From: Lachnoclostridium sp. UBA1308
GTDB taxonomy: Bacteria; Bacillota; Clostridia; Lachnospirales; Lachnospiraceae
Assembly (NCBI GenBank): GCA_002307215.1
Contig: DBTU01000039.1
Coordinates: 1-64,000 of the forward strand
Reading direction: 5' to 3'
Length of the DNA stretch: 64,000 nucleotides
The position numbers and the translations under genes were made by a program. Positions 26,600-35,190 of the stretch are shown here, piece after piece (positions within the stretch are counted from its first letter, which is position 1; each line of letters begins with the position of its first letter). The notes below the pieces were generated by a model. The model made no database searches. It saw nothing but the letters and a program-made list of their open reading frames with translations, and was not told the origin of the DNA.

Positions 26600-27795
26600 G
26601 ACAAGCGAAATCTTATATTGACATTGCATTCTTAAGTACTTACCCACCGCGTGAATGTGGAATTGCGACCTTTACAGAGGATATCATTTCGACAATGGGT
26701 TTCTCGGGTATTATTAATACTTACGTCATAGCAATCAACAATACTATAGAACAATCCTACGGTGAAAAAGTCAGTATACAAATTAGGCAAAATGAGAAAA
26801 GCGATTATATTAAATTGGCACAAAAGTTAAATGTTTCGAAAATCAAACTTTTAGTCATTGAGCATGAGTATGGAATTTATGGTGGAGATAACGGGGAATA
26901 TATCCTGGATTTAATTAATAATCTAGAAATACCGGTAGTAACTACACTTCATACCATATTGTCTGAACCTAGTCCTAAGCAGAGATTTATTATCAATGAA
27001 CTTGGTAAGAAGAGTGAAAAGATCGTTACCATGGCGAGAAACACCAAAGAAATACTTCAGACGATCTATGATGTTGAGGCATCAAAAATTGAAGTGATTC
27101 ATCACGGTGTGCCGAAAAGACAATTTGAAGACAGAGAAGTATTGAAAAAGCAATTTGGGTATGAGAATAGACAGATTATAAGTACCTTTGGCCTTATTGG
27201 ACCCGGAAAAGGCATAGAACACGGGATAGAAGCAATTGCTAAGGTGATTCAAGGCAGCGACACAATCGGAAGTGAGAACAAGAATCATGAGGATGTATTG
27301 TATCTGATTCTCGGACAGACCCATCCGGCGCTCAAGGAGGAGGGAACTGCATATAGAAATAAGCTTGAACAGCTTGTATATCAACTTGACTTAAGTGAGA
27401 ACGTAAAATTTGTTAATAAGTACCTATCCAAAGATGATATTATAAAGTATTTGCAATTATCAGATATTTATATGACTCCGTATTTGGCTAAGGATCAAGC
27501 AGTGAGCGGAACTCTGGCCTATGCAGTAGGTTATGGTAAGGCAATTGTATCGACACCCTATTTATATGCCAAAGAAATGTTGTCAGAAGGTAATGGTATA
27601 TTGGCCGAATTTGGTAATTCGGATTCCTTGGCAGATGGCATAAAGCAAATATTAGAGGATCCATTTAAAAAGAGAAAAATGGAACGAAACACCTTGAAAA
27701 TAGGCAGGACGATGTACTGGGATAAGGTTGTAACGCAGTATACGAATATGTTTCTTAGTGTTATTGCCTCAAATTCTGAAGCAGGAGAAGTTTAA
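26596..27795 (+). CDS. Family 4 glycosyltransferase
   Basis: A 399-residue GT-B fold enzyme. The N-terminal domain begins DIAFLSTYPPRECGIATFTEDI, a start shared by GT4 proteins found in GH130 clusters; the C-terminal domain has FGLIGPGKGIEHGIEAIAK and the donor-site stretch AVSGTLAYAVGYGKAIVSTPYLYAKEML in two parts. It starts with TTG overlapping the upstream stop, and its own stop overlaps the next ATG, so the four genes are translationally coupled. It probably transfers a mannosyl-type residue from the NDP-sugar made by the upstream enzyme; the acceptor is unknown. Confidence 0.88.
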   Translation: MRQAKSYIDIAFLSTYPPRECGIATFTEDIISTMGFSGIINTYVIAINNTIEQSYGEKVSIQIRQNEKSDYIKLAQKLNVSKIKLLVIEHEYGIYGGDNGEYILDLINNLEIPVVTTLHTILSEPSPKQRFIINELGKKSEKIVTMARNTKEILQTIYDVEASKIEVIHHGVPKRQFEDREVLKKQFGYENRQIISTFGLIGPGKGIEHGIEAIAKVIQGSDTIGSENKNHEDVLYLILGQTHPALKEEGTAYRNKLEQLVYQLDLSENVKFVNKYLSKDDIIKYLQLSDIYMTPYLAKDQAVSGTLAYAVGYGKAIVSTPYLYAKEMLSEGNGILAEFGNSDSLADGIKQILEDPFKKRKMERNTLKIGRTMYWDKVVTQYTNMFLSVIASNSEAGEV

Positions 27796-28835
27796 TGAAG
27801 GATGCAGACAAGGGTTTGTTATTTACCAAATATCTATTTGCTTTATCTGATGATGTGGGTATCTTTCAACATAGTATATATGGTATACCGGACTTAAGTA
27901 AAGGATATACAACGGATGATAATTCAAGAGGCTTAATTCTGGCTGTAATGCTTTATGAACGATTTGGGCAAAGAAAATATTTAAAACTGATATATAAATA
28001 TATGGCTTTTATGATGTATGCTCAGAATGATAATGGAAAGTTTAAGAACTTCATGAATTTCCAAAGAGAATTCATGGAAGAAGAAGGCTCCGAAGATTGC
28101 TTTGGAAGATGCTTGTGGGCTTTAGGACGCACGATCTCAAGTGTTGCTATTCCTGAAAACATAAGAAAAAGCGGCTGGCACATGATGAATAAAGCAGTAG
28201 AGCACTGGACAAATCTAATTTCACCAAGAGCAAAAGCATATTCCATCGTCGGGCTCAGCTATCTTGCAGACAAGCCAGAGGTATTTCCTCATATTGAGCA
28301 GCTGGCGAGGTCATTGGTAGAGCACTATACTTGTTGTAAGGCTGACGATTGGCATTGGTTTGAGGACTATATGACGTACGGAAATGCATTTTTTCCTTGG
28401 TCGTTATTGAAGGCTTACCAAATACTCGGCATCGATAAATTTAGTAAAATAGCAAGTGAAAGTATGGACTTTTTGGGAAGCCTTACGTTAAAAGAAGACT
28501 ATTATAAACCAATTGGATGTAATGGTTGGCTTATGAAGGGGAAAGAACCTGCTGCGTATGATGAGCAGCCGTTAGAGGCCTGTGAAACATTACTTGCTTA
28601 CTTGAATTTCTATAATATTACTAAGGATAAAAAGTATCTGGAAAATGCCGAAAAGTGTTTTCGATGGTATGAGGGGCATAATTCAAAAGGAGTATCCTTA
28701 CTAGACAAAGAAACGGGTGCTGTTTATGATGGCTTGAATGAGAAGGGTTTGAATTTGAATCAAGGTTCGGAAAGTTTGGTTTCCTATGGAATCGCATTTA
28801 TGGAACTATCAAATTATGGGGGAATTAATGATTAA
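27795..28835 (+). CDS. (alpha/alpha)6-barrel glycosidase-like protein
   Basis: A 346-residue protein with helical repeats and conserved aromatic and acidic residues (GYTTDDNSRGLI, WHWFEDYMTYGNAFFP, DEQPLEACETLLAY, NQGSESLVSY) typical of six-hairpin glycosidase-like folds. Proteins of this kind accompany GT4 and GH130 genes in several bacteria, where they have been annotated as glycosidase or glycosyltransferase-associated. No signal peptide, so cytosolic. It may trim or bind the glycan that the GT4 makes and the GH130 enzyme cleaves. The exact reaction is unknown. GCAGGAG precedes the ATG. Confidence 0.75.
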   Translation: MKDADKGLLFTKYLFALSDDVGIFQHSIYGIPDLSKGYTTDDNSRGLILAVMLYERFGQRKYLKLIYKYMAFMMYAQNDNGKFKNFMNFQREFMEEEGSEDCFGRCLWALGRTISSVAIPENIRKSGWHMMNKAVEHWTNLISPRAKAYSIVGLSYLADKPEVFPHIEQLARSLVEHYTCCKADDWHWFEDYMTYGNAFFPWSLLKAYQILGIDKFSKIASESMDFLGSLTLKEDYYKPIGCNGWLMKGKEPAAYDEQPLEACETLLAYLNFYNITKDKKYLENAEKCFRWYEGHNSKGVSLLDKETGAVYDGLNEKGLNLNQGSESLVSYGIAFMELSNYGGIND

Positions 28836-29778
28836 ATTTCAAAGAATGGGTATAGTTATGAAGCCATTAAAGGATCAATTTGGTAGCTTTGCAAGGTTTA
28901 ATCCCGGAGTTCTGTTACAGGATGGAATTGTTCATATGCTATATAGAGCTACAAATAGTGATATTAAGGATGGTACAAATTATATATCTTACATCGGTTA
29001 TGCAAAGCTGGACACAAACACGAATATCTTATATGACTCGAATGATAAAGTGATATATCCGACGCTGCCGGAAGAGATGAAAGGCTGTGAGGATCCTAGA
29101 ATCGTTGAGTTTGAAGGAAGTTTTTATGTTTTTTATACCGCATATGATGGTATAACAGCCAGAGTGGCGATTGTCAGGACCGAAGATTTTATTCAATATG
29201 ATAAAATGGGTGTAATCAAGCATTTTACATGGGATAAAGATGCTTTTATATTCCCGGAGCGAATTAATGGCAGGATTGCATACTTACACAGAATTTCACC
29301 AAATATCCAACTTGACTATTTTGACAGCTTTGATGAACTTCTTTCTCTGAACGCGTGGTCAGATTACGAGAACAAGATTAATACATCGACTATAATGAAG
29401 AGCGAGTATTTTTGGGAAAACCAAAAAATCGGCGCCAGTGTACCTCCGATTAAGACGGATCAGGGATGGCTGTTGCTATATCATGCGGTGGATGATAAAT
29501 TTGTATACCGCGGCAGCGTAGCGCTGCTTGATTTAAATAATCCATCAAAGGTTATAGCGCGTATACCTTATCCTCTACTGGAACCGGAGGAAGAATATGA
29601 ACTGTATGGTGATGTCAATAATGTGGTATTTCCGGAAGGAGCCTACATTTTTGAGGGTCAGTTGTATATCTATTACGGTGCTGCAGATAAGTATATTGCT
29701 GTTGCTAAAATAGCTATTGATGAATTGCTTAGGGAATTACATAATTATCCCGTTCATGAGATTAATGAGAAGAAGTAA
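28828..29778 (+). CDS. GH130 mannoside phosphorylase
   Basis: A 316-residue five-bladed beta-propeller enzyme of family GH130, which cleaves beta-mannosides by phosphorolysis or, in some members, by hydrolysis. The family motif GCEDPRIV holds the catalytic Asp; FNPGVLLQDG, DKDAFIFPERI and GDVNNVVFPEG are also typical. The start is the ATG at 28828 behind GGGGGAATT, overlapping the end of the previous gene by 8 bases. Linkage specificity (beta-1,4 or beta-1,2) cannot be told by eye. Being cytosolic and coupled to NDP-sugar synthesis and a GT4, it may recycle an endogenous mannan-like storage or surface glycan rather than a dietary one. Confidence 0.9.
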   Translation: MIKFQRMGIVMKPLKDQFGSFARFNPGVLLQDGIVHMLYRATNSDIKDGTNYISYIGYAKLDTNTNILYDSNDKVIYPTLPEEMKGCEDPRIVEFEGSFYVFYTAYDGITARVAIVRTEDFIQYDKMGVIKHFTWDKDAFIFPERINGRIAYLHRISPNIQLDYFDSFDELLSLNAWSDYENKINTSTIMKSEYFWENQKIGASVPPIKTDQGWLLLYHAVDDKFVYRGSVALLDLNNPSKVIARIPYPLLEPEEEYELYGDVNNVVFPEGAYIFEGQLYIYYGAADKYIAVAKIAIDELLRELHNYPVHEINEKK

Positions 29779-29803
29779 AAGTCCCTTCCTAGGCATATTC
29801 TTA

Positions 29804-29866
29804 TTTGAGTCTCAAAACGTAGTGACAATGGCGCAAAAGTAGGCGCCATTTTTGAGTCTCAAAACG
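29804..29866. repeat. Pair of 16-bp palindromic repeats around a terminator
   Basis: TTTGAGTCTCAAAACG occurs at 29804-29819 and again at 29851-29866. The core TTTGAG-T-CTCAAA is a palindrome, so each copy could be a protein-binding site. They bracket the terminator hairpin at 29827-29853. Confidence 0.7.
29827..29853 (+). terminator. Terminator of the glycan cassette
   Basis: Perfect 8-bp GC-rich stem AATGGCGC (29827-29834) with GCGCCATT (29843-29850), then T residues. It lies 50 bases after the GH130 stop. Confidence 0.8.
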
Positions 29867-29870
29867 AATA

Positions 29871-29922
29871 TGGACAGCCGTCGTCAGCCGGTCTGCCCGC
29901 ATGTATATAGATACAACGATAT
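29871..29922. repeat. 52-nt direct repeat, copy 1 (left of the opp genes)
   Basis: A GC-rich stretch starting TGGACAGCCGTCGTCAGCCG and ending ATACAACGATAT. The copy at 36104-36155 is identical except for two bases. It contains an internal duplication of CAGCCG. No ORF. Confidence 0.85.
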
Positions 29923-30069
29923 ACTTATATTTATGTCGGCAATTTTGCAACGGCTCCTTTGCTTAAGCGAAGGCTCATCAAGATATAACATCAAAAATAT
30001 GTGTTTGTTCTATTGTATACTGTAATATTTGTGATATACTGATACCTAAAATAATAATTATAGTAACTA

Positions 30070-30098
30070 TTGACAATTATATAAAACAAATGTATACT
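30070..30098 (+). promoter_or_regulatory. Sigma-A promoter of the peptide transporter operon
   Basis: TTGACA (30070-30075), 17-base spacer, TATACT (30093-30098), 49 bases before the binding-protein start. Near-consensus. Confidence 0.8.
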
Positions 30099-30147
30099 TT
30101 GCATATATAATAAGTATGAATTAATTTGTTTTGAGAAAGGAGCTACT

Positions 30148-31815
30148 ATGTTAATGAAAAGTAAAAGAATTAAATCATTAATCAGTCTATTGCTAGTACT
30201 TGTTGTCGGAGTCTCACTTGTAGGCTGCGGTAGTAAAGATCCCAAAGGGGGTAATGAAGGTACGACAGTTACCGGAGCAGCATCCGATAATACCTCGAAT
30301 AAGGAGAAGGTTGTAAATATTGGTGTTACCGATACATTAAAAACGTTAAATCCGTTATTAATAGATGCGGGTGAAGTTAATAAATATTCAACCGGTATGA
30401 TGTTCCTGCCACTTGTGGACTTGGGACCGGATCTCAGCTTTGAACCTATGCTTGCTGATTCCATAACAACGGAGGACAATATTAATTTTAAGGTACATAT
30501 TGATGATGCGGCTACCTGGTCTGACGGAACACCGATTACAGCAGATGATGTGGTATTTACAGCACTTCGCATAGCAAGTCCGTTGGTTGCCAATCCGAGC
30601 TTAATGTATTATGCCTTTGAAGGTGTTGGTGATGATGGTTTTGTTGCGGAAGGAGCCACCAGTATATCAGGTATTGTTGCCACTGATGACAAGACAGTTC
30701 AATTTACGACGAAGAGTCCGATGGCATTAACTACCTTTGAGAATACCTACGCGCGTTATTTACTGACCCTTCCGAAGCACATTCTTGAAAATGTAGCAGA
30801 AGCAGACCTTGCTACCTATGATTGGTTTAATCATCCGGATGTAGTCAGCGGACCATTTGTTGTTAGTGATTTTGATGTTAATCATTTCATTTCCTATACA
30901 AAAAATGAAAATTACTGGAGAGGTAAGGTTAATATTGATAAATTAAATATTAAGATTGTTACCGGAAGTCAGTTATATGCAGGATTACAGTCAGGAGAAA
31001 TTGATTTTATTCAGCAGACCACAGGTGTAATACCGCAAGAGGATTATGCTAATGTAGAAGCACTTGATAATATCAATGCTGTATATGGTGAACCGGTTAC
31101 GAATCAGTCGGTATTCTTCCAGACCGCAAACGATGCAGTATCCGATCCCAGAGTACGACAAGCGATTCTCTATGCAATTGATAGAAATCAGTTAGTAAGC
31201 GGTTTGTTAAATGGTAAAGGTGAGGTTGTAGATGGATTCTTGTCCTCTGCTGGTCCCTTCTATGATTCTTCTTTAGTACCGACAGAATATAATCCGGATA
31301 AAGCAAAGCAATTACTGGCAGATGCTGGATGGGATGGAAGCAAGACCTTACGTTTTTATGTAAATTCCGGAGATACAACATTTGTAAACGGTGCCAGTGC
31401 AATAGTAGCAGAGCTGCTAGAGGTTGGTATTAAGGTAGAGATGCACACCGTTGACTTTGCAACATTGATGACAGTAGTGGGAACAACGGACTATGATTTA
31501 TTGGCAGTTCAGTATACCTATGCACCGATCGATCCATACCCCGATGTAAATTGGTTGCTTAGTGGTGAAGGAAGCTGGACCGGCTATTCTAATCCGGATA
31601 TTACCGATGCACTCGCAAAAACTCAGCAGACCAGCGATGTTAATGAGATTAAGGGTTATTATTTAACAGTGGATCAAAAGGTACAGCAGGACGTTCCTAT
31701 GTTCTCGGCTTATATAATTAAAGCTCTGGGAGCAGTAAGCAAAAGACTTGTGAATGCAACCCCGTCGGTATATGGTTCCTTTAATCATATTGAAAATTGG
31801 GATGTAACGGAGTAA
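30148..31815 (+). CDS. Oligopeptide ABC transporter, substrate-binding lipoprotein
   Basis: A 555-residue family 5 extracellular solute-binding protein (OppA/DppA type). A lipoprotein signal with lipobox LVGC places the lipidated Cys at 27, followed by a Gly/Ser/Thr-rich linker. The SBP_bac_5 fold runs from about residue 50 (KTLNPLLIDAGE; WSDGTPITADDVVFT; DPRVRQAILYAIDRNQLV). It binds peptides, or nickel or sugars in some relatives, outside the membrane. AAAGGAG precedes the ATG and a strong promoter lies upstream. It is separated from the other opp genes by a 261-bp inverted-repeat element, which may set a high binding-protein to transporter ratio. Confidence 0.94.
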   Translation: MLMKSKRIKSLISLLLVLVVGVSLVGCGSKDPKGGNEGTTVTGAASDNTSNKEKVVNIGVTDTLKTLNPLLIDAGEVNKYSTGMMFLPLVDLGPDLSFEPMLADSITTEDNINFKVHIDDAATWSDGTPITADDVVFTALRIASPLVANPSLMYYAFEGVGDDGFVAEGATSISGIVATDDKTVQFTTKSPMALTTFENTYARYLLTLPKHILENVAEADLATYDWFNHPDVVSGPFVVSDFDVNHFISYTKNENYWRGKVNIDKLNIKIVTGSQLYAGLQSGEIDFIQQTTGVIPQEDYANVEALDNINAVYGEPVTNQSVFFQTANDAVSDPRVRQAILYAIDRNQLVSGLLNGKGEVVDGFLSSAGPFYDSSLVPTEYNPDKAKQLLADAGWDGSKTLRFYVNSGDTTFVNGASAIVAELLEVGIKVEMHTVDFATLMTVVGTTDYDLLAVQYTYAPIDPYPDVNWLLSGEGSWTGYSNPDITDALAKTQQTSDVNEIKGYYLTVDQKVQQDVPMFSAYIIKALGAVSKRLVNATPSVYGSFNHIENWDVTE

Positions 31816-31906
31816 AATGTAATATAGCTTTAGAATTCTATGGTATGCAAAATGATGAAGCAATGGTTGGCTTCATCATTTTGCAATTTTTATATCTTAT
31901 GATTAA

Positions 31907-32167
31907 CCCGACAAAAGGCTGTATTATTTGTATCGCACGTCAATTTGCACAATTCAGTTTCCTATTGCGTGATACAAAACATAGTTCGAACGCAACACGC
32001 TTCCGCTTGGATGAAGTACGTAGTGGTACATAAGGTCCTAAAATACAGGACCTAAGTACCAACGACTTCATACAGTTGCTTATCAAACTATGTTTTGTGT
32101 CACGCTGAATCTTTATGATATATGTGCAAATTGACGAAGCCAAGTTTACAGGAAGCCTTTTGACGGG
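31907..32167. repeat. 261-bp long imperfect inverted-repeat element inside the opp operon
   Basis: Nested arms: CCCGACAAAAGGCT (31907-31920) with AGCCTTTTGACGGG (32154-32167), CGTCAATTTGCAC (31938-31950) with its perfect complement at 32124-32136, GCGTGATACAAAACATAGTT (from 31967) with 32086-32105, and inner arms ATGAAGT...GGTACATAAGGTCCT (32011-32039) with 32047-32071. It folds almost end to end into one hairpin. No ORF and no long T tract at the end. It resembles a MITE or a large processing or attenuating structure. Confidence 0.82.
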
Positions 32168-32209
32168 ATAATTATCTTATATACTTGAGACGAGGATAGG
32201 AGTGGATGT

Positions 32210-33214
32210 ATGTCACATTTGCTGGAAATATCTAATTTAAAAACAGTTTTCGATGGCGATATGGGAAAGACAATTAGCGTTGATGACATTAATTTTCATG
32301 TGAATGAGGGTGAGACCCTCTGTATTGTCGGAGAATCGGGCTGTGGTAAAAGTGTCACCTCACTCTCAATTATGAGACTACTTAGTCGCGGCGGGGAAGT
32401 TGTTCAGGGACAGATTTTATTTGAAGGTAAGAATTTACTGGAAATGTCTGATAAAGAATTGGACGAAATAAGAGGCAACAAGCTCACGATGATATTCCAG
32501 GATGCGTTATCTTCCCTAAACCCTGTATTTACAATTGGCAATCAACTGATGGAAAGTATAAGGTCGCATCTGAAGATAAAGAAGAAGGAAGCAAGACTTA
32601 GAGCAATTGAGCTGCTGAAAAAGGTTGGACTTGCGGAGCCCGAGAAAATGCTAAGGAAGTATCCGGTTACATTATCCGGTGGTATGCGTCAGAGAGTTAT
32701 GATTGCGATGGCGTTATCTTGTAATCCGAGATTGTTGATTGCGGATGAACCGACCACTGCATTGGATGTTACGATACAGGCACAGATCATGAAGCTTATG
32801 CGGGATTTGCAAAGTGAACTTTCCATGTCAATTGTACTGATTACACATGATATCGGTATCGTGGCGGAGATGGCGGACAGAGTATTGGTTATGTATGCCG
32901 GACAGGTGGTTGAGGAAGCTAATGTGATGGATTTGTTCTATCGGCCGGCACATCCGTATACGCAAGCCTTACTGCAGACAGTACCTAATATATTAGATGG
33001 AGCTGACAGAAAGTTGGAATCAATCCCGGGTATCGTACCGGAACATTATCAGGATATCTATGGATGTCGCTTTGCAGGCAGATGCCCTTATCGGGAAGAA
33101 GCTTGTGGAAAACCGCAGGAGTTCATTTTGGTGGAAGCAGAGCATTACTCCAGATGTCATTTGGCGAAGCAGTTACAGAAGCAATTACATAAAGAGGAGG
33201 TGCAAATCGGATGA
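32210..33214 (+). CDS. oppD: Oligopeptide ABC transporter ATP-binding protein OppD
   Basis: A 334-residue cytosolic ATPase of the Opp/Dpp/Nik group. Walker A GESGCGKS is near residue 40-47, signature LSGGMRQRV near 157, Walker B LIADEPTTALDV near 178-189, and the C-terminal oligopeptide-domain cysteine motif (CRFAGRCPYREEACGKP) near 285-302, which in relatives holds an iron-sulphur cluster. AGGAGTGGA precedes the ATG. The stop overlaps the OppF start (ATGA). It pairs with OppF to power uptake. Confidence 0.95.
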   Translation: MSHLLEISNLKTVFDGDMGKTISVDDINFHVNEGETLCIVGESGCGKSVTSLSIMRLLSRGGEVVQGQILFEGKNLLEMSDKELDEIRGNKLTMIFQDALSSLNPVFTIGNQLMESIRSHLKIKKKEARLRAIELLKKVGLAEPEKMLRKYPVTLSGGMRQRVMIAMALSCNPRLLIADEPTTALDVTIQAQIMKLMRDLQSELSMSIVLITHDIGIVAEMADRVLVMYAGQVVEEANVMDLFYRPAHPYTQALLQTVPNILDGADRKLESIPGIVPEHYQDIYGCRFAGRCPYREEACGKPQEFILVEAEHYSRCHLAKQLQKQLHKEEVQIG

Positions 33215-34230
33215 TTTCATCAGACTCAGATAATAATTTACTTCTTGAAGTGAGAGATTTAAAAAAATACTATCCTATGAAGGCAGGATTGATAACACAT
33301 ACTGTTGCAAACATCAAGGCTGTTGATGATGTGAGCTTTGGCATTCATAAGGGAGAGACACTTGGGCTCGTAGGTGAATCCGGTTGTGGTAAATCCACCA
33401 TCGGAAAATTGATTGTATCACTGGAGAAACCCTCTGAAGGTTCAATTCTTTATAAGGGACAGGATTTGGCAAAATTGTCACAGGGACAAATGAGGAAAAT
33501 TCGAACCCAGCTTCAAATGGTATTTCAAGATTCCTATACCTCACTTAACCCGCGAAAACATATCTTCGAAATTCTTGCAGTTCCTATGATTTATCATGGG
33601 ATTACATCAAAAAAGGATGCAGAAGATGAAGTTAATCGACTACTGGATCTGGTTGGATTGCCGGGGAACAGCAAGGGAAGGTATCCGCATGAATTTTCGG
33701 GTGGACAAAGGCAGAGACTAAGTATCGCAAAAGCATTGTCCTTGAATCCGGAATTGATTGTCTGCGATGAACCGGTCAGTGCTCTTGATGTATCCATACA
33801 GGCGCAGATTTTGAACCTGCTGCGCGATTTACAAAAGGAATTAAATCTTACCTGTTTATTTATTGGACATGGTCTTGGAGCTGTGAATTATGTCAGTGAC
33901 AGAATTGCGGTTATGTACCTTGGCAAGATTGTTGAGATAGCAAATGCAAAAGATCTTTTTACCAATCCCATCCACCCTTATACACGTGCTATTTGTGATG
34001 CCGCACCCGTTCCGCATCCGTTAATAAAAAAGAAAGATGCCATCATTTTGCAGGGAGAAATCGGATCGAATGTCAATCCTCCTTCCGGTTGTCGTTTTTC
34101 TCCAAGATGTAAATTTGCAATCGATTCTTGCAAGTCGACAGATCAAATACTACGACCAACCCAGGAAGGAAGCCTCCATCTTGTGGCATGTGATGTTATG
34201 GTTGGGCAGAATGGAGGGGTGCAAGCGTGA
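33211..34230 (+). CDS. oppF: Oligopeptide ABC transporter ATP-binding protein OppF
   Basis: A 339-residue partner of OppD. Walker A GESGCGKST near residue 54-62, Q-loop MVFQDSYTSLNPR, signature FSGGQRQRLSIAKAL, Walker B LIVCDEPVSALDVS, and the C-terminal CRFSPRCKFAIDSCKS cysteine motif. The RYPHEFSGGQRQR phrase is typical of OppF/DppF. It begins within the OppD stop codon and its stop overlaps the GTG start of OppB, so all three are coupled. Confidence 0.95.
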   Translation: MISSDSDNNLLLEVRDLKKYYPMKAGLITHTVANIKAVDDVSFGIHKGETLGLVGESGCGKSTIGKLIVSLEKPSEGSILYKGQDLAKLSQGQMRKIRTQLQMVFQDSYTSLNPRKHIFEILAVPMIYHGITSKKDAEDEVNRLLDLVGLPGNSKGRYPHEFSGGQRQRLSIAKALSLNPELIVCDEPVSALDVSIQAQILNLLRDLQKELNLTCLFIGHGLGAVNYVSDRIAVMYLGKIVEIANAKDLFTNPIHPYTRAICDAAPVPHPLIKKKDAIILQGEIGSNVNPPSGCRFSPRCKFAIDSCKSTDQILRPTQEGSLHLVACDVMVGQNGGVQA

Positions 34231-35174
34231 TAAAATATATAATAAAACGTATATTGGTTGCATTGCCGGTACTTGTTGGGATTACTATCGTTGACTATGC
34301 TATTATGTGTGCAGCGGGAAGCCCGCTGGCAATGCTTAAGGGACCTCGTGTGTCGGAAGCGGCAGTGGCAGCGAAGGCAATCACGCTTGGACTGGATCAG
34401 CCTGTTTATGTTCAATATTTTGTCTGGCTGAAACAGTTATTGCATGGGAACTTGGGGTATTCCATTAAGAATTATCAACCCGTGGGATCGATGATCGCTA
34501 CACATCTGGGACCCACCCTATTACTAATGGGAGTCTCACTGTTGGTAAGTATTATGATAGCAGTACCGGCAGGTATCTTTAGTGCAACACATCAATATTC
34601 AAAAAGGGACTATACCGTTGTTACCTTATCCTTTGTCGGTACAAGTATACCGGGTTTCTTTCTTTCACTATTGCTGGTGTATTTGTTCACGGTGAAGCTT
34701 GGATGGTTGCCTTCCAGTGGAATGAGCTCTCTGGGCACAGGAGGAGGTTTCTTTGATATTGCAAAACATATGATAATGCCGGTTATTGTATTGGCAACCT
34801 CAATGGCCGGAACGAATATCAGATATATCAGAAGTGCGGTGCTTGAGATACTACAGCAAGATTACCTTCGTACGGCCCGCGCCAAGGGTATCGGTAACTT
34901 CAAGGTGATTAATAAGCATGCCCTGCGTAATGCTTTGATTCCGATTGTAACAGTTATGGGAATGGAAATACCGGTATTATTCGGAGGTGCTGTTATTGTG
35001 GAACAGATTTTCTCGTGGCCGGGACTTGGGCTTGTGGCAATGAGTGCGATTACGAATCGTGATTACCCGGTAATCATGGGAGTATGTCTATTATCAGCGA
35101 TAGTGGTGTTGGCAGCAAATTTGATTACAGATATTTTGTATGCGATTGTTGATCCTACGATTCAATACAAATAG
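34227..35174 (+). CDS. oppB: Oligopeptide ABC transporter permease OppB
   Basis: A 315-residue membrane permease with six helices and the DppB/OppB start IKYIIKRILVALPVLVGIT. The EAA loop (LRTARAKGIGNFKVINKHALRNALIPI in two parts) contacts the ATPases. The start codon is GTG overlapping the OppF stop, with GGAGGGG upstream. It forms the membrane channel with OppC. No unusual feature. Confidence 0.94.
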   Translation: MIKYIIKRILVALPVLVGITIVDYAIMCAAGSPLAMLKGPRVSEAAVAAKAITLGLDQPVYVQYFVWLKQLLHGNLGYSIKNYQPVGSMIATHLGPTLLLMGVSLLVSIMIAVPAGIFSATHQYSKRDYTVVTLSFVGTSIPGFFLSLLLVYLFTVKLGWLPSSGMSSLGTGGGFFDIAKHMIMPVIVLATSMAGTNIRYIRSAVLEILQQDYLRTARAKGIGNFKVINKHALRNALIPIVTVMGMEIPVLFGGAVIVEQIFSWPGLGLVAMSAITNRDYPVIMGVCLLSAIVVLAANLITDILYAIVDPTIQYK

Positions 35175-35190
35175 CGGGAGGTACGTAAGG

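Noticed and set aside
29804..29922. Possible CRISPR array
   Set aside because: Only two copies of one palindrome and one longer repeat; no regular repeat-spacer pattern and no cas genes.
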